A stretch of 64,000 bases of DNA. Origin: Limisphaera sp026417315 (GTDB lineage Bacteria > Verrucomicrobiota > Verrucomicrobiia > Limisphaerales > Limisphaeraceae). Both the position numbers and the translations under genes were made by a program. Positions within the stretch are counted from its first letter, which is position 1, and every line of letters starts with the position of its first letter. The stretch is taken from NCBI RefSeq assembly GCF_049537125.1, contig NZ_JBMVQY010000001.1:1550001-1614000 (forward strand), given 5' to 3'. The notes under the pieces are model-generated. The model ran no database searches and was not told the DNA's origin. It saw only the letters and a program-made list of their open reading frames with translations. Of this stretch, positions 1 through 9,183 are shown piece by piece.

Positions 1-72
1 CACGGCTCGTTGGCGGCGCGTCTGGTGCGGGACGTGAGGGCGGCGCGGTGCAACGACCCGGGGAATGGCGGT

Positions 73-630
73 TCAGTTTGTCGAAGTTTTTTCCGGGGCG
101 GTCGGGTTGGGGGACTCGAGTTTCTGCAGATCTTCGGCCAGGAACCGGGCCACGTCTTTGAATCGGGCCTCGTTGGCCGGGCTGAGCTGCATGAGGACCT
201 GGTGGGCTTCGAGGCTGGTGCGTGCGAGTTCGGCACGGTCTGCGGGGGTCTGACCGAGGGGCGATTCGGAGGCCGAGGCGGGTGCAGGTCCGGCGGGCGG
301 AGTGTGAACGATGCGGAGGAGCTGACAGACGCCGAGATTCTCGAGCAACTGAACGATGCGGGGGGGCGGGTTCAGCAGGTCCACGCCGGCCTCGGGGCTG
401 CCGCTTTGATGGAGTTTCACTCCGAGGCCGCACAGGAGTCCCAAGAAGGTGCTGTCCAGCAGGACGCACTGGCTGAGGTCAACGAGGAAGCGTCGGTAAC
501 CTTTGTCGTGGAGTTCGTGGAGCAGTCGTTTGAAGTCGGGCGCAACGGTGAAATTGGCATGGCCGGTGATGCGGAGCCAGACGTTGGCTCCGTCCACCCA
601 CACCATCACTTTGGCCTTGGGCAGGCTCAT
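73..630 (-). CDS. STAS-domain protein (anti-sigma-factor antagonist-like)
   Basis: A 185-residue protein with a STAS domain over about residues 8-105. The conserved strand-turn LVDLSQCVLLDSTFLG places the usual phosphoacceptor serine at S60, as in SpoIIAA/RsbV-type antagonists. After the domain come a Pro/Ala-rich linker and a helical tail (about 130-185) with no assignment. The start at 630 is chosen because the ATG overlaps the stop of holA in an ATGA arrangement (627-630), so it is probably translationally coupled as the last gene of the ileS-holA block. The partner is unknown: no anti-sigma kinase or phosphatase lies nearby. A regulatory switch role is inferred from the family; a sulfate-transporter-type STAS is unlikely because there is no membrane part. 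Confidence 0.8.
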   Translation of the reverse strand: MSLPKAKVMVWVDGANVWLRITGHANFTVAPDFKRLLHELHDKGYRRFLVDLSQCVLLDSTFLGLLCGLGVKLHQSGSPEAGVDLLNPPPRIVQLLENLGVCQLLRIVHTPPAGPAPASASESPLGQTPADRAELARTSLEAHQVLMQLSPANEARFKDVARFLAEDLQKLESPNPTAPEKTSTN

Positions 631-1787
631 GATCTGTCGGTGGTTCGATGGGCCTCTGCGGCCGGGCGTTTCCGGCCGATGATCCGAACCAGGAGTTGCT
701 GCAGCAGCAGGGTTGGATCCAATCGGCTGCCCACCAGGGCCCGGTTGCATTCGAGCAATTCTTTCATCGCCCGGACGAGCTCGGATCTTGAGTAGTTTTG
801 GGCGTCGCGCAGGGCCTTGTGCAACACGAAAGGGTGGAGGGCCAGGGGATTCAGTCGGCGGTCGGAGGGGAACAGGTCGGGGGGAAGTTTTTCGAGGCGG
901 CTTTTGAAGGCGTGGTATTCGAGGCGCGGGTGGACCCAGCCCTGGGCGGCGAGTTCGCGGGCCAACAACATGGCGCGGACCTTGGTGACGAGGCCGTAGA
1001 GCAGGCCCAGGCCGGCGCGGTCCCGTTCGCCGGCCGTGCTGCGGCGTTCGTCGTCGAGGCAATGCAGGGCGCGGTTCAGGTCGCGTGCGCCGAGGGCGTC
1101 GGCCAGGGCAAAGGCCTGCGCGGTGCGGTTGTGGACGCAGATGGTGGCGACGTCGTCGAGTTGGATGCGTTTCCGGGGTGCGACGAAGAGCTGGAGTTTT
1201 TCGAGTTCGCTGCGGAGGAGTGCGGGGGAGGGGCCGACGCTGGTGACCAGCCGGGTCAGGGCGTCTTCTTCGATGTCGAATCCGGCCTGGCGCAATCGGG
1301 TGCGGGCCCACAGGGCGGCTTGTTCGGGCCAGTCGCGGTCGTCGGGGGACCATCCGGCGTGGGTTTCGATGTGTCCGATGTCGGCAATGACCTTGTAGAG
1401 ACTGCGTCGGCGGTCGACCTTGCCGGCGCTGATGAGGAGGCGCACGCCGCGCCAGTCGAAGCGGCGGAGTTGTTCGGCCAGGCGGCTCAGGGCTTCGGTG
1501 ACGGCGGGGGAATCGCCGGGTCGTTCGCCGCCCAGGAAGGAGCAGTTGCGCAACCAGACGATCTTGGTGGCGCCGGGCAGGGGCAGGGTTTGGAGGGCTT
1601 CTTCGAGCCGTTCGAGCACGGCCAGCGCGTCAGCGACAGTGCCCACGGCGCCGTCGAGGATTTCGTCGCCGAGCTGTTGTCCACCGCCCCACCGGGCGAA
1701 GAGCTCACGTGCGCGTTCTTTGACAGCGGCTTCGTCGTCGCCGCAGACAAGGACGACGGGGACGTCCGCAGGCGGGGCGGAGGGCAT
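627..1787 (-). CDS. holA: DNA polymerase III subunit delta
   Basis: A 386-residue protein matching the clamp-loader delta subunit, an AAA+ fold without a working P-loop. The N-terminus reads PVVLVCGDDEAAVKERARELF, followed by a basic loop (KIVWLRNCSFLGG) and a C-terminal helical collar domain. Delta opens the beta sliding clamp within the tau/gamma-delta-delta-prime loader at the replication fork. The start at 1787 gives a normal family length; longer in-frame extension lacks delta-like sequence. It follows the DUF151 gene by 32 bp and overlaps the STAS gene by 4 bp. Delta sequences diverge strongly between phyla, so the call rests on overall pattern rather than on catalytic residues. Confidence 0.82.
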   Translation of the reverse strand: MPSAPPADVPVVLVCGDDEAAVKERARELFARWGGGQQLGDEILDGAVGTVADALAVLERLEEALQTLPLPGATKIVWLRNCSFLGGERPGDSPAVTEALSRLAEQLRRFDWRGVRLLISAGKVDRRRSLYKVIADIGHIETHAGWSPDDRDWPEQAALWARTRLRQAGFDIEEDALTRLVTSVGPSPALLRSELEKLQLFVAPRKRIQLDDVATICVHNRTAQAFALADALGARDLNRALHCLDDERRSTAGERDRAGLGLLYGLVTKVRAMLLARELAAQGWVHPRLEYHAFKSRLEKLPPDLFPSDRRLNPLALHPFVLHKALRDAQNYSRSELVRAMKELLECNRALVGSRLDPTLLLQQLLVRIIGRKRPAAEAHRTTDRS

Positions 1788-1819
1788 GGGGTTCGGGCAG
1801 GATACGGCGGAGGGACGGG

Positions 1820-2269
1820 TTATTCGGTCTCGTCCTGTTCGTTGATGCGCTGGAGGTGCTCGCTCATGTCCTCCATTTGGTCGAACAGGCTCTGGGTGAC
1901 GTACATGGGCGCCTTGAGGGCCACGGCCAGGGCGAGGCAATCGCTGGGCCGCGCGTCCAGTTCCACCAGTTTCCGGCCCAGTTCGTTTTCTTCCTGGAGG
2001 ATGAGGCGTGCGTAGAAGGTCTGGTTCTTGAGCTCGGTGATGACGATGCGTTCGACGCGGATGCCGAACCCCTTGAAAATGCTGAGCATGAGGTGATGGG
2101 TGAGGGGCCGTTCGGGTACGCGTTGATGGATGAAGTCACTGATGGTTTTGCCCATCCAGGGGTCCACGTTGATGATGAACACCTTTTCCTCGTTGCCGAT
2201 GAAAAGGGCACATCCGCTCTGATTGGGCCAAAGGCCGCGGATTTGCACTGGCACGACCCCGTGCTTCAT
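1820..2269 (-). CDS. DUF151 bifunctional nuclease family protein
   Basis: A 149-residue protein that is almost entirely the BFN/DUF151 domain. Visible family features are the core ELDARPSDCLALAVALKAPM and the preceding strand FYARLILQEENE. Members of this family have been reported with DNase and RNase activity, but the physiological role in bacteria is poorly defined. The start at 2269 (MKHGVVPVQIRGL) fits the family N-terminus; about 180 bp separate it from trmB upstream, so it may have its own promoter. It sits 32 bp ahead of holA in a DNA/RNA-metabolism neighbourhood. Confidence 0.8.
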   Translation of the reverse strand: MKHGVVPVQIRGLWPNQSGCALFIGNEEKVFIINVDPWMGKTISDFIHQRVPERPLTHHLMLSIFKGFGIRVERIVITELKNQTFYARLILQEENELGRKLVELDARPSDCLALAVALKAPMYVTQSLFDQMEDMSEHLQRINEQDETE

Positions 2270-2450
2270 GCGGTCAACGTAGGCCGCTCGAGGCCAAAAA
2301 ACAAGCCCGGCCGGGGTGGGCGCGGGCGGCTCCCGAGGGGGCGAAGCGGGAGGTCCCGGGACCGGGAGGTCGGGTTTTCGGGTTGTGCGATCGGCAGCGT
2401 CGCGCCAGCGGCGGTGCTTGTGTCGGGGAGCCGGGGCGGGTTCTGCGGGG

Positions 2451-3092
2451 CTAGGTTCGTTCGTACGCGGCGTAAAGGGTGGGGATTCCGCGGGCGCGGA
2501 ACTCGCGCTCGAAGTCGGTGAGCAGGGCGGCCAATTCGGGGGGCGTGGGGATGGGCTGGAAGACGGGCGCGGCGGCGAAGACCTCGCGGATTTGGGCGAA
2601 GTAATCGGGATCGTCGGTGCGGATGTAAATGCGCCCCCCGGGTTGCAGGGCGTTGTAGGCGAGGGAGGGGAACCGTGCGTTGATGAGGCGATGGCGGCGA
2701 TGTTTTTTCTTGGGCCAGGGATCGGGGAAGTAGATGTGGAAGACGGTGACCGAGCCGGGGGGCAGGAGGTATTCGAGGAAGTAGGCGCACTCGATGCGGA
2801 TGCCGCGGAGGTTGGTGAGGCCGAGGCGGCGGCCTTTTTTGTCGAGTTTGCGGATGCGGCCGAGGAGGCGTTCGATACCGAGGAAATTGCGGTCGGGATG
2901 TTGGGCGGCGTATTCGACGAGGAAGGAGGCATCGCCGCAGCCCAGTTCGACCTCCAGGGGCTGGGGTTTGGGGAAAAGGCGGCCAGGGTCGATGCGTTCG
3001 AGGATGGACGGCGGGTCGTAGAGCAAGGAGTCCGGAGGGGCCGGGGGGGCGTCGGGGAGCCGGGGAGGGGAGGGGGGCGTGGGATTATTCAT
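2451..3092 (-). CDS. trmB: tRNA (guanine-N7-)-methyltransferase
   Basis: A 213-residue class I SAM methyltransferase that makes m7G46 in the variable loop of tRNA. The SAM-binding motif I is LEVELGCGDASFLVEYA (about residues 46-62). The TrmB signature FPDPWPKKKHRRHRL follows in the middle, then TDDPDYFAQI near the end, where the family carries the catalytic/tRNA-binding TD pair. The N-terminus has a Pro-rich stretch of about 25 residues. Its ATG overlaps the end of the upstream kinase gene by 8 bp, supporting the start at 3092 and co-translation. Confidence 0.9.
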   Translation of the reverse strand: MNNPTPPSPPRLPDAPPAPPDSLLYDPPSILERIDPGRLFPKPQPLEVELGCGDASFLVEYAAQHPDRNFLGIERLLGRIRKLDKKGRRLGLTNLRGIRIECAYFLEYLLPPGSVTVFHIYFPDPWPKKKHRRHRLINARFPSLAYNALQPGGRIYIRTDDPDYFAQIREVFAAAPVFQPIPTPPELAALLTDFEREFRARGIPTLYAAYERT

Positions 3093-4539
3093 TGTGGGGG
3101 ATGGCGAGGGTGCTGCCGCCGATGAACTCGCGCACGAGGGCATCGCCCGGGATGAGGCGGTCGGCCAGCTCAAAGGGAATGGGTTCGACGCTTTGGAGGA
3201 GGGCGTGGACGCGCTCGTAGCGGATGCGGGCATCCAGGAAACCGGCGTAGGGGGCGAGTTCCTCGGGGCGGGGCCAGAGGGCCGGGGGCCCGAGGAACCA
3301 GGGTTGCAGCAGGGGCCAGTCGAACGGGAATCCCCCGTTGACGATGTGATCGGCCAGGCCCATGAGGGGGATGATGCTGAAGAGTTCGCCGGCGCGGACG
3401 TAGTGCCAGTGGAGGAGGGTGAGGAGGGGCCGGTGGGCGCGGTGTTTCATGTCGCGGAGCATGCGGCGGACGAGGCGCACGTCGGTGAAGCGGGTGAGCC
3501 GGCCGGAGGAGCCGTCGCCTTCGAAGAGCGGGTGGAGGGTTTCGATGTAGATGCGGAACTGGGCGCGGGGGTCGATGCCCTCGGTGATGGGCGGGTAGAA
3601 GCCGTGGAGGCAGTCGAGCAGGAGGATCTGGTCGGGTTCGCGTCGGACGGGTTTGGTGCCGATGCGTCGGCCCTCCTTGAAGCTGTAGATGGGCTTTTCG
3701 ATGGTGCGGCCCTCGAGGAGGTCCTGGAGATGGCGGTTGAGCAGTTGGAGGTCGAGGGCCTCGGGCGTTTCGTAGTTGCGATCGTTGATCCAGTCGGTGG
3801 GGTGCTCGACCAGGGACCAGAAGTAGTCGTCGAGATTCAGCATGAGGAAGCGCAGGCCTTCGCGTTCCAGGCGCCGGGTGAGCTTGACGGTGGTGGTGGT
3901 CTTGCCGGAGGAGCTGGGGCCGCTGACCCAGAGCAGGCGGAGAGGATCGCCGGCGTTGAGGCGGGCCATGACCTTGCGGGCGGCTTCATCGAGGCTGGCC
4001 TCGTAGCGGGCCAGGGCGGCATCGACGACGGGGGCCCAGCGGCCGGTGCGGGTCAGTTCGTTGAGGCCGGCGACGGTGTGGCAGCCGAGAGAGCGGGCCC
4101 ACTCCAGTTCGCGCTCCAGGATGTTCGCGGGGAAACCGTTGCCCATGAATTGGTCGGGCCGGATGGCGCCCTCGCGCAGCCAGTGACGGCCCCAACGGTA
4201 GCAGGCATAGGCATCGGCGGTGTTTTGGAAGCCGTAGCTGCGCAGCACGTGCAGCACGTCGTCTTGGATTTCTTCGATCGTGGGGGGAAAGTTGGTGATG
4301 AGGTGATGCGGATCGCTGTTGAGGCAGACGATCACGGCGTCGGCCAGAAAATCGGCCAGTTCTTCATCCGTGGGACAGGCCTCGAACAAGCGCCCGTTGA
4401 TGTGGGGCAGATAGTCCTGGCGGAAGCCGCCGATGGACCGGGCGGCGCGGTAGATGGCATTCCGGATCCGGTCAGGGTCGAAGGTGACCAGGGCCCGGTT
4501 TCGCTTCTGCACTTTGACAATGCGGTTTTGAACGGCCAT
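3085..4539 (-). CDS. ATP-cone domain fused to uridine-kinase-like P-loop kinase
   Basis: A 484-residue two-part protein. Residues 5-100 look like an ATP-cone (VQKRNRALVTFDPDRIRNAI), the nucleotide-sensing regulatory domain best known from ribonucleotide reductases and NrdR. From about residue 200 there is a uridine-kinase/phosphoribulokinase-type kinase: P-loop GPSSSGKTTTT at 207-217, then LDDYFW and the phosphoacceptor-site region KPIYSFKEGRR. The substrate is probably a nucleoside or related sugar; this is inferred. It lies 87 bp after ileS and overlaps trmB. In other bacteria a related kinase is fused to TGS/threonyl-tRNA-synthetase-like domains; here the front domain differs. Confidence 0.78.
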   Translation of the reverse strand: MAVQNRIVKVQKRNRALVTFDPDRIRNAIYRAARSIGGFRQDYLPHINGRLFEACPTDEELADFLADAVIVCLNSDPHHLITNFPPTIEEIQDDVLHVLRSYGFQNTADAYACYRWGRHWLREGAIRPDQFMGNGFPANILERELEWARSLGCHTVAGLNELTRTGRWAPVVDAALARYEASLDEAARKVMARLNAGDPLRLLWVSGPSSSGKTTTTVKLTRRLEREGLRFLMLNLDDYFWSLVEHPTDWINDRNYETPEALDLQLLNRHLQDLLEGRTIEKPIYSFKEGRRIGTKPVRREPDQILLLDCLHGFYPPITEGIDPRAQFRIYIETLHPLFEGDGSSGRLTRFTDVRLVRRMLRDMKHRAHRPLLTLLHWHYVRAGELFSIIPLMGLADHIVNGGFPFDWPLLQPWFLGPPALWPRPEELAPYAGFLDARIRYERVHALLQSVEPIPFELADRLIPGDALVREFIGGSTLAIPHNE

Positions 4540-4626
4540 GGCGATCAGGCAGTGTAGGCAAAGCCGGGGTGACTGTCCAAGGCTGCGATCCGGCGGGGCC
4601 GGGGCGGAGGCGGCGCGCGCGTGGGG

Positions 4627-7488
4627 TCAGGCGCACGGCGGGGCCGGCGAGTTTGGGCGGAGGGCTTCGACGGCCGCGACGCAGCGGCCGCAGAGGGTGG
4701 GATGTTCGGGATGGGTGCCAACGTCGGTCTCCCAATGCCAGCAACGTTCGCATTTTTCGCCCGAGGCGCGGACCACCTGGACGGGCACGACGCCGTCGCC
4801 TTCGGTTTCGATTTCGAGCTGGGAGACGTTGAGCAGCTCGCGGAACGCGGCCAGGTGGGTTTTGGCGTTGAGATAGAGCGGGTCGCGGCCGCGGAGGATG
4901 ACCCTGGCTTCGAGAGACTTGCCGATGACCTTGGCCTGGCGGGCTTTCTCCAGCTCCGGCAGGAGGCGGTCGCGCAGTTGAAAGAGGGCGTCCCAGGCTT
5001 CGACTTCGGCCGGCGAGCGATGCAGCGGGCTGGGTTGCCAGATTTGTTCGTGGACGCTGCCGGGCGGTCGGCCGGGGATTTGTTCCCAGGCTTCGTCGGC
5101 GGTGAAGGCCAGGATGGGCGCCAGCATGCGGCAGAGGCCCTGGACGAGGCGCCACAGTGCGGTTTGGGTGGAGCGGCGTCGGGGGGCGTCGGCAGCCTCG
5201 GTGTAGAGGCGGTCTTTGATGATGTCGTGATAGATGGCGGAGAGTTCGACGGCGACGAACTGGCTGACTTTCTGGTACACGACGTGGAACTCGTAGCGGT
5301 CGTAAGCGGCGAGGACCTCGGCTTCGAGTTTGGCGAAGGCGTCAAGGATCCACCGGTCCAGGCCCGTCAGTGCCTCGTCGGGAACGGCATGACGGGCGGG
5401 GTCGAAGTCATAAAGGTTGGAGAGCTGGTAGCGCAGGGCGTTGCGGAGGACGCGATACGTCTCGGCCACCTTGGCGAGGCGATCCTCGCTGACGACGATG
5501 TCACTGCGGAAGTCCTGGGAAGCGACCCAGAGCCGGACGATGTCGGCGCCCCATTTTTGGACGTAAGCCTCGGCGGTTTGGGGTTTCTCGTAGCCGCCCT
5601 GCGACTGCCGGCTTTTGGAAATCTTCTCCCGGTCGGCGTCCACCATGAAGCCGTGGGTGAGGACGGTGCGATAGGGGGCGGCGCCCTGGGCGGCCAGGGA
5701 GAGCAGCAGGGAGGACTGGAACCAGCCGCGATGCTGGTCCGAGCCTTCGAGGTACAGATCGCATTGGAAGGGCAGGGGATGCCCGCGCAACTCGGGCCGC
5801 CGGGCAATGACCGCGCGGGAAGAGCTGCCGGAGTCGATCCAGACATCGAGCGTGTCGGTGGACTTGGCCACCGGGTCCGGCCCGGTCCAATGGGCGGGCC
5901 GGACCCGCGCCCAGAGTTCGGCGGCGGTTTGTTCGAACCAGATGTTGGAGCCGTGCGTCTCCACCAGGCGGGCGGTGTTGCGGACAATGGCGGGATCGAG
6001 GATGGGCCGGCCCTCGGCATCGAAGAAAGCCGGGATGGGCACGCCCCAGGCGCGTTGTCGGCTGATGCACCAATCGGGTCGGGCCTTGACGGCGGCGGCG
6101 ATGCGGGTTTTGCCCCAGTCGGGGATCCACGTGACCTTTTCGATTTCGGCGAGGGCGCGCTCGCGGAAGGTGGGGGTACCGGGCGGGCTGCCCGGCGGCA
6201 CGTGGTCCAGGCGGATGAACCACTGGTGCATGGCGCGGAAGATGACGGGGGTTTTACTGCGCCAGCAGTGCGGGTAGCTGTGTCGGTAGTTTTCCTCGTG
6301 AAGGAGGAGCTTGCGCACGCGCAGTTCATGTAACACCGCCTCGTTGGCCTCGCTGCGGCCGTGTTTTTCCAAGATGGACTTTCCGATGAGCGCCGCCGGC
6401 ATTTGGGCCTCGCGGGGCAGGTCGTCCGTCCAGGTGAACCGCCCGTCGTCGTCCACCGGCGAATAGATGGGCAGTCCGTGTTCCAGGCCGAGCAGATAGT
6501 CTTCCAAACCGTGGCCGGGCGCGATGTGCACGAAACCGGTGCCGGTGACGTTGTCCACGAAGCTGTCGCCGGGGAACAAGCGCCCCGTGCGCTGACAGAA
6601 CGGGTGCTGGTACTCGACGTGTTGGAGGTGGCCACCGTCGAGATGGCGAACGATTTGGAAATCCGTCCAGCCGCACTTGGAGGCCACGGTATTCACCAGC
6701 ATGGCGGAGAGGATGTAATCCTCCTGGCCCACGCGGACGACCGCGTAGCTGAAAGTGGAGTTGTAAGCGACGGCGAGGTTGGCCGGCAGGGTCCAAGGGG
6801 TGGTGGTCCAGATCAGCAGATAGACGCCCGGCCGCCCGACGACGGGGAATTTGACATAGACGCTCTGGCTGACATGCTCCTGGTATTCGACCTCGGCTTC
6901 CGCCAGGGCCGTGCGGCACGGGATGCTCCAGTACACCGGCTTTTTGCCGCGATAAACCATGCCTTGTTCGACCAGATCCGCAAAAAGACGCAGTTCTTCG
7001 GCTTCGTAAGCGGGATCCAGCGTCAGGTAGGGGTTTTCCCAGTCACCCAGTACGCCCAGGCGCTGGAACTGTTGGCGCTGCAGTTCGACAAATCGGCGGG
7101 CATACGCTTCGCAGGCGCGCCGGATTTCGGCGGGATCCGTCGCGGGGGCCGAGGACGTGCGGCGTTCCTGGACGACTTTGAACTCGATGGGCAGGCCGTG
7201 GCAGTCCCAGCCGGGGACATAGGGTGCCCGGTAGCCGCGCAGCGTTTTGTATTTCAGGATGAAATCCTTGAGGATCTTGTTGAGCGCGGTGCCGATGTGG
7301 ACATCGCCATTGGCGAAGGGTGGCCCGTCGTGCAGAACAAACGCCGGCGCCTGGGCGCGCGCGGCCTGGATGCGTTCGTACAGGCGCGCGGCCTGCCACT
7401 GTTTGAGCCGCTCCGGTTCCCGGACCACCAGATCCGCCTTCATCGGGAACTCGGTGCGCGGCAAATTGAGCGTGTTTTTGTAATCCAT
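4627..7488 (-). CDS. ileS: Isoleucyl-tRNA synthetase
   Basis: A full-length class Ia aminoacyl-tRNA synthetase of 953 residues that charges tRNA-Ile. The HIGH motif is HIGT at 64-67 within GDVHIGTALNK, and the KMSKS loop is KISKS at 622-626. The CP1 editing insertion lies between them (TTTPWTLPANLA and GTGFVHIAPGHG). The C-terminus carries the zinc-binding element with paired cysteines, GEKCERCWHWE and LCGRC. A GGGAG Shine-Dalgarno lies about 9 nt upstream of the ATG at 7488. It is the first gene of the minus-strand block and diverges from the DUF1015 gene. Confidence 0.97.
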   Translation of the reverse strand: MDYKNTLNLPRTEFPMKADLVVREPERLKQWQAARLYERIQAARAQAPAFVLHDGPPFANGDVHIGTALNKILKDFILKYKTLRGYRAPYVPGWDCHGLPIEFKVVQERRTSSAPATDPAEIRRACEAYARRFVELQRQQFQRLGVLGDWENPYLTLDPAYEAEELRLFADLVEQGMVYRGKKPVYWSIPCRTALAEAEVEYQEHVSQSVYVKFPVVGRPGVYLLIWTTTPWTLPANLAVAYNSTFSYAVVRVGQEDYILSAMLVNTVASKCGWTDFQIVRHLDGGHLQHVEYQHPFCQRTGRLFPGDSFVDNVTGTGFVHIAPGHGLEDYLLGLEHGLPIYSPVDDDGRFTWTDDLPREAQMPAALIGKSILEKHGRSEANEAVLHELRVRKLLLHEENYRHSYPHCWRSKTPVIFRAMHQWFIRLDHVPPGSPPGTPTFRERALAEIEKVTWIPDWGKTRIAAAVKARPDWCISRQRAWGVPIPAFFDAEGRPILDPAIVRNTARLVETHGSNIWFEQTAAELWARVRPAHWTGPDPVAKSTDTLDVWIDSGSSSRAVIARRPELRGHPLPFQCDLYLEGSDQHRGWFQSSLLLSLAAQGAAPYRTVLTHGFMVDADREKISKSRQSQGGYEKPQTAEAYVQKWGADIVRLWVASQDFRSDIVVSEDRLAKVAETYRVLRNALRYQLSNLYDFDPARHAVPDEALTGLDRWILDAFAKLEAEVLAAYDRYEFHVVYQKVSQFVAVELSAIYHDIIKDRLYTEAADAPRRRSTQTALWRLVQGLCRMLAPILAFTADEAWEQIPGRPPGSVHEQIWQPSPLHRSPAEVEAWDALFQLRDRLLPELEKARQAKVIGKSLEARVILRGRDPLYLNAKTHLAAFRELLNVSQLEIETEGDGVVPVQVVRASGEKCERCWHWETDVGTHPEHPTLCGRCVAAVEALRPNSPAPPCA

Positions 7489-7955
7489 GCGTCGGACTCC
7501 CAGCGTGGGTCGGACGCTATCAAGCGGGGACGGCGAGTGTCAATGAGGCGGTCCGCCGGCCAAGGTCCGTCTGCGCGAGGCGCTGCGGCCGGGCAGAAGT
7601 GTGAGCCGAGCCGAGGCCGGTTGCGCCGGAGGCCGGGGTTGGTGGGTTCCTTGAGGCGCACCGGAGTGTTGCCGATCGGCTCCCAACCCGGGGTTCCGCG
7701 GAGGACTTTCGTCTCTTCACAGTGCCTGCAAGGGCTGGACCCGGCTGCCGGCAGGCCATGCTCTGGGCCCGGAGGCCCGGCCGCGGTCCCCGGGGTGTCC
7801 GCAGCAACCGGGCCGAAGCCGGTCGAGCTTGAGTCGGGATTCGGAGGGGCTTCGGTGTTCGGGCAGGGTTTGTGGCGCCCGCGATTGGACCGGGCGGCGT
7901 TGGAAATTGTTCGTGCGCCGCCGGGGCCGCGCCTCTAAGCTCGGGCCGCCATAGC
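7489..7955. other. Divergent intergenic region, no gene seen
   Basis: About 470 bp between ileS (leftward) and the DUF1015 gene (rightward). It must contain both promoters, but I see no confident -35/-10 pair, tRNA, riboswitch or protein-like frame. The sequence is GC-rich with short imperfect inverted repeats. Confidence 0.6.
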
Positions 7956-9173
7956 ATGGGAGAGTTACTCATCCAACCGTTTGCCGCGGTGCGGCCGCGG
8001 CCGGAGCTGGCGGCACGCATTTGTGCCCCGCCGTATGACGTGGTGTCTACCGAGGAGGCCCGGCGCATGGCCTCGGACAATCCGCTGTGCTTCCTGCGCG
8101 TAAGCCGACCCGAGATCGAGTTTCCGCCGGGGACGGATCCCTACCGACCGGAGGTGTATGCGCGGGGCAGGGCTCGATTCGAGGAGTTGCTGCGCACGGG
8201 GGCGCTGTACCGGGAGCAACGTCCGGCCTTTTACGTGTATCGACTCAGCACGGGCGGCCACACGCAAATCGGCCTTGTGGCGGTGGCCAGTTGCGCAGCG
8301 TATTTGCGGGGCGACATCCGCCGGCATGAACTGACCCGGCCGGAGAAAGAGGAGGATCGGGTGCGGCACATCGAGGCGCTCCAGGCGCAGACCGGGCCGG
8401 CCTATTTGATTTATCAGGCGCAGCCGGCGCTGGATGAGTTCCTGGCCCGGCGCACCGAACCGCCTCCCGAGGTGGATTTCGTGGCCGACGACGGCGTCCG
8501 GCACTCGACCTGGACGCTGGGCGATGAGGGAGGCATGGCCCGGGTGTCGGAGCTGTTCGCGGCGGTAAGGCGTTTGTACATTGCAGACGGGCACCACCGC
8601 ACCGCCGCGGCGGCGCGCGTGTTCCAGCAACGGGGCGGGACCGGGGGCAGCAGCCATTTCCTTGCCGTGCTGTTCCCGCACGATCAACTGCGGATCCTGC
8701 CCTATCACCGGCTGGTTCGGGATTTGAACGGGTTGACGCCGGAGGCATTTCTGGAGCGGCTGCGGAGCGTGGGCGAATTGGGTCCCGGCGACGGTCGACC
8801 ACCGCGGCCGCATCTGGTGGACGTGTTCGTGGAGGGACGCTGGCACCGGTTGCAGTTTCGCAACGTGCCGGACCCGGCGCAGGACCCGCTGGGGAGTCTG
8901 GATGTGAGTTTGTTGCAGGAGCGGGTGTTGCGACCGCTGCTGGGGGTGGAGGATCCGCGCACCAGTCCGCGACTGGAATTCGTGGGGGGGATTCACGGGC
9001 CCGAACGACTCGAGGGTGCGGTGCGGCGCGGGCAGGCCGCATGCGCCTTTGCCATGCACCCGACCCGGATGGAGGCGTTGCTGGCGATCGCGGATCGCGG
9101 CGAGATCCTGCCCCCCAAGAGCACGTGGTTCGAGCCCAAGCTGCGGGACGGGCTTTTCTGTCATCTGCTGTGA
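7956..9173 (+). CDS. DUF1015 family protein
   Basis: A 405-residue soluble protein of the DUF1015 family. Recognisable family elements are the N-terminal IQPFAAVRPRPELAARICAPPYDV and the central YIADGHHRTAAAARVF (about 208-223), a conserved Asp-Gly-His-His-Arg motif that looks like a phosphate- or metal-binding site. The molecular function of the family is not established; in many bacteria it sits near serine or phosphoserine metabolism genes, but not here. The start at 7956 is the ATG that begins the family-like sequence. The cation exporter gene follows after 10 bp, so the two are probably co-transcribed. Confidence 0.85.
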   Translation: MGELLIQPFAAVRPRPELAARICAPPYDVVSTEEARRMASDNPLCFLRVSRPEIEFPPGTDPYRPEVYARGRARFEELLRTGALYREQRPAFYVYRLSTGGHTQIGLVAVASCAAYLRGDIRRHELTRPEKEEDRVRHIEALQAQTGPAYLIYQAQPALDEFLARRTEPPPEVDFVADDGVRHSTWTLGDEGGMARVSELFAAVRRLYIADGHHRTAAAARVFQQRGGTGGSSHFLAVLFPHDQLRILPYHRLVRDLNGLTPEAFLERLRSVGELGPGDGRPPRPHLVDVFVEGRWHRLQFRNVPDPAQDPLGSLDVSLLQERVLRPLLGVEDPRTSPRLEFVGGIHGPERLEGAVRRGQAACAFAMHPTRMEALLAIADRGEILPPKSTWFEPKLRDGLFCHLL

Positions 9174-9183
9174 GCGCCGGCCT

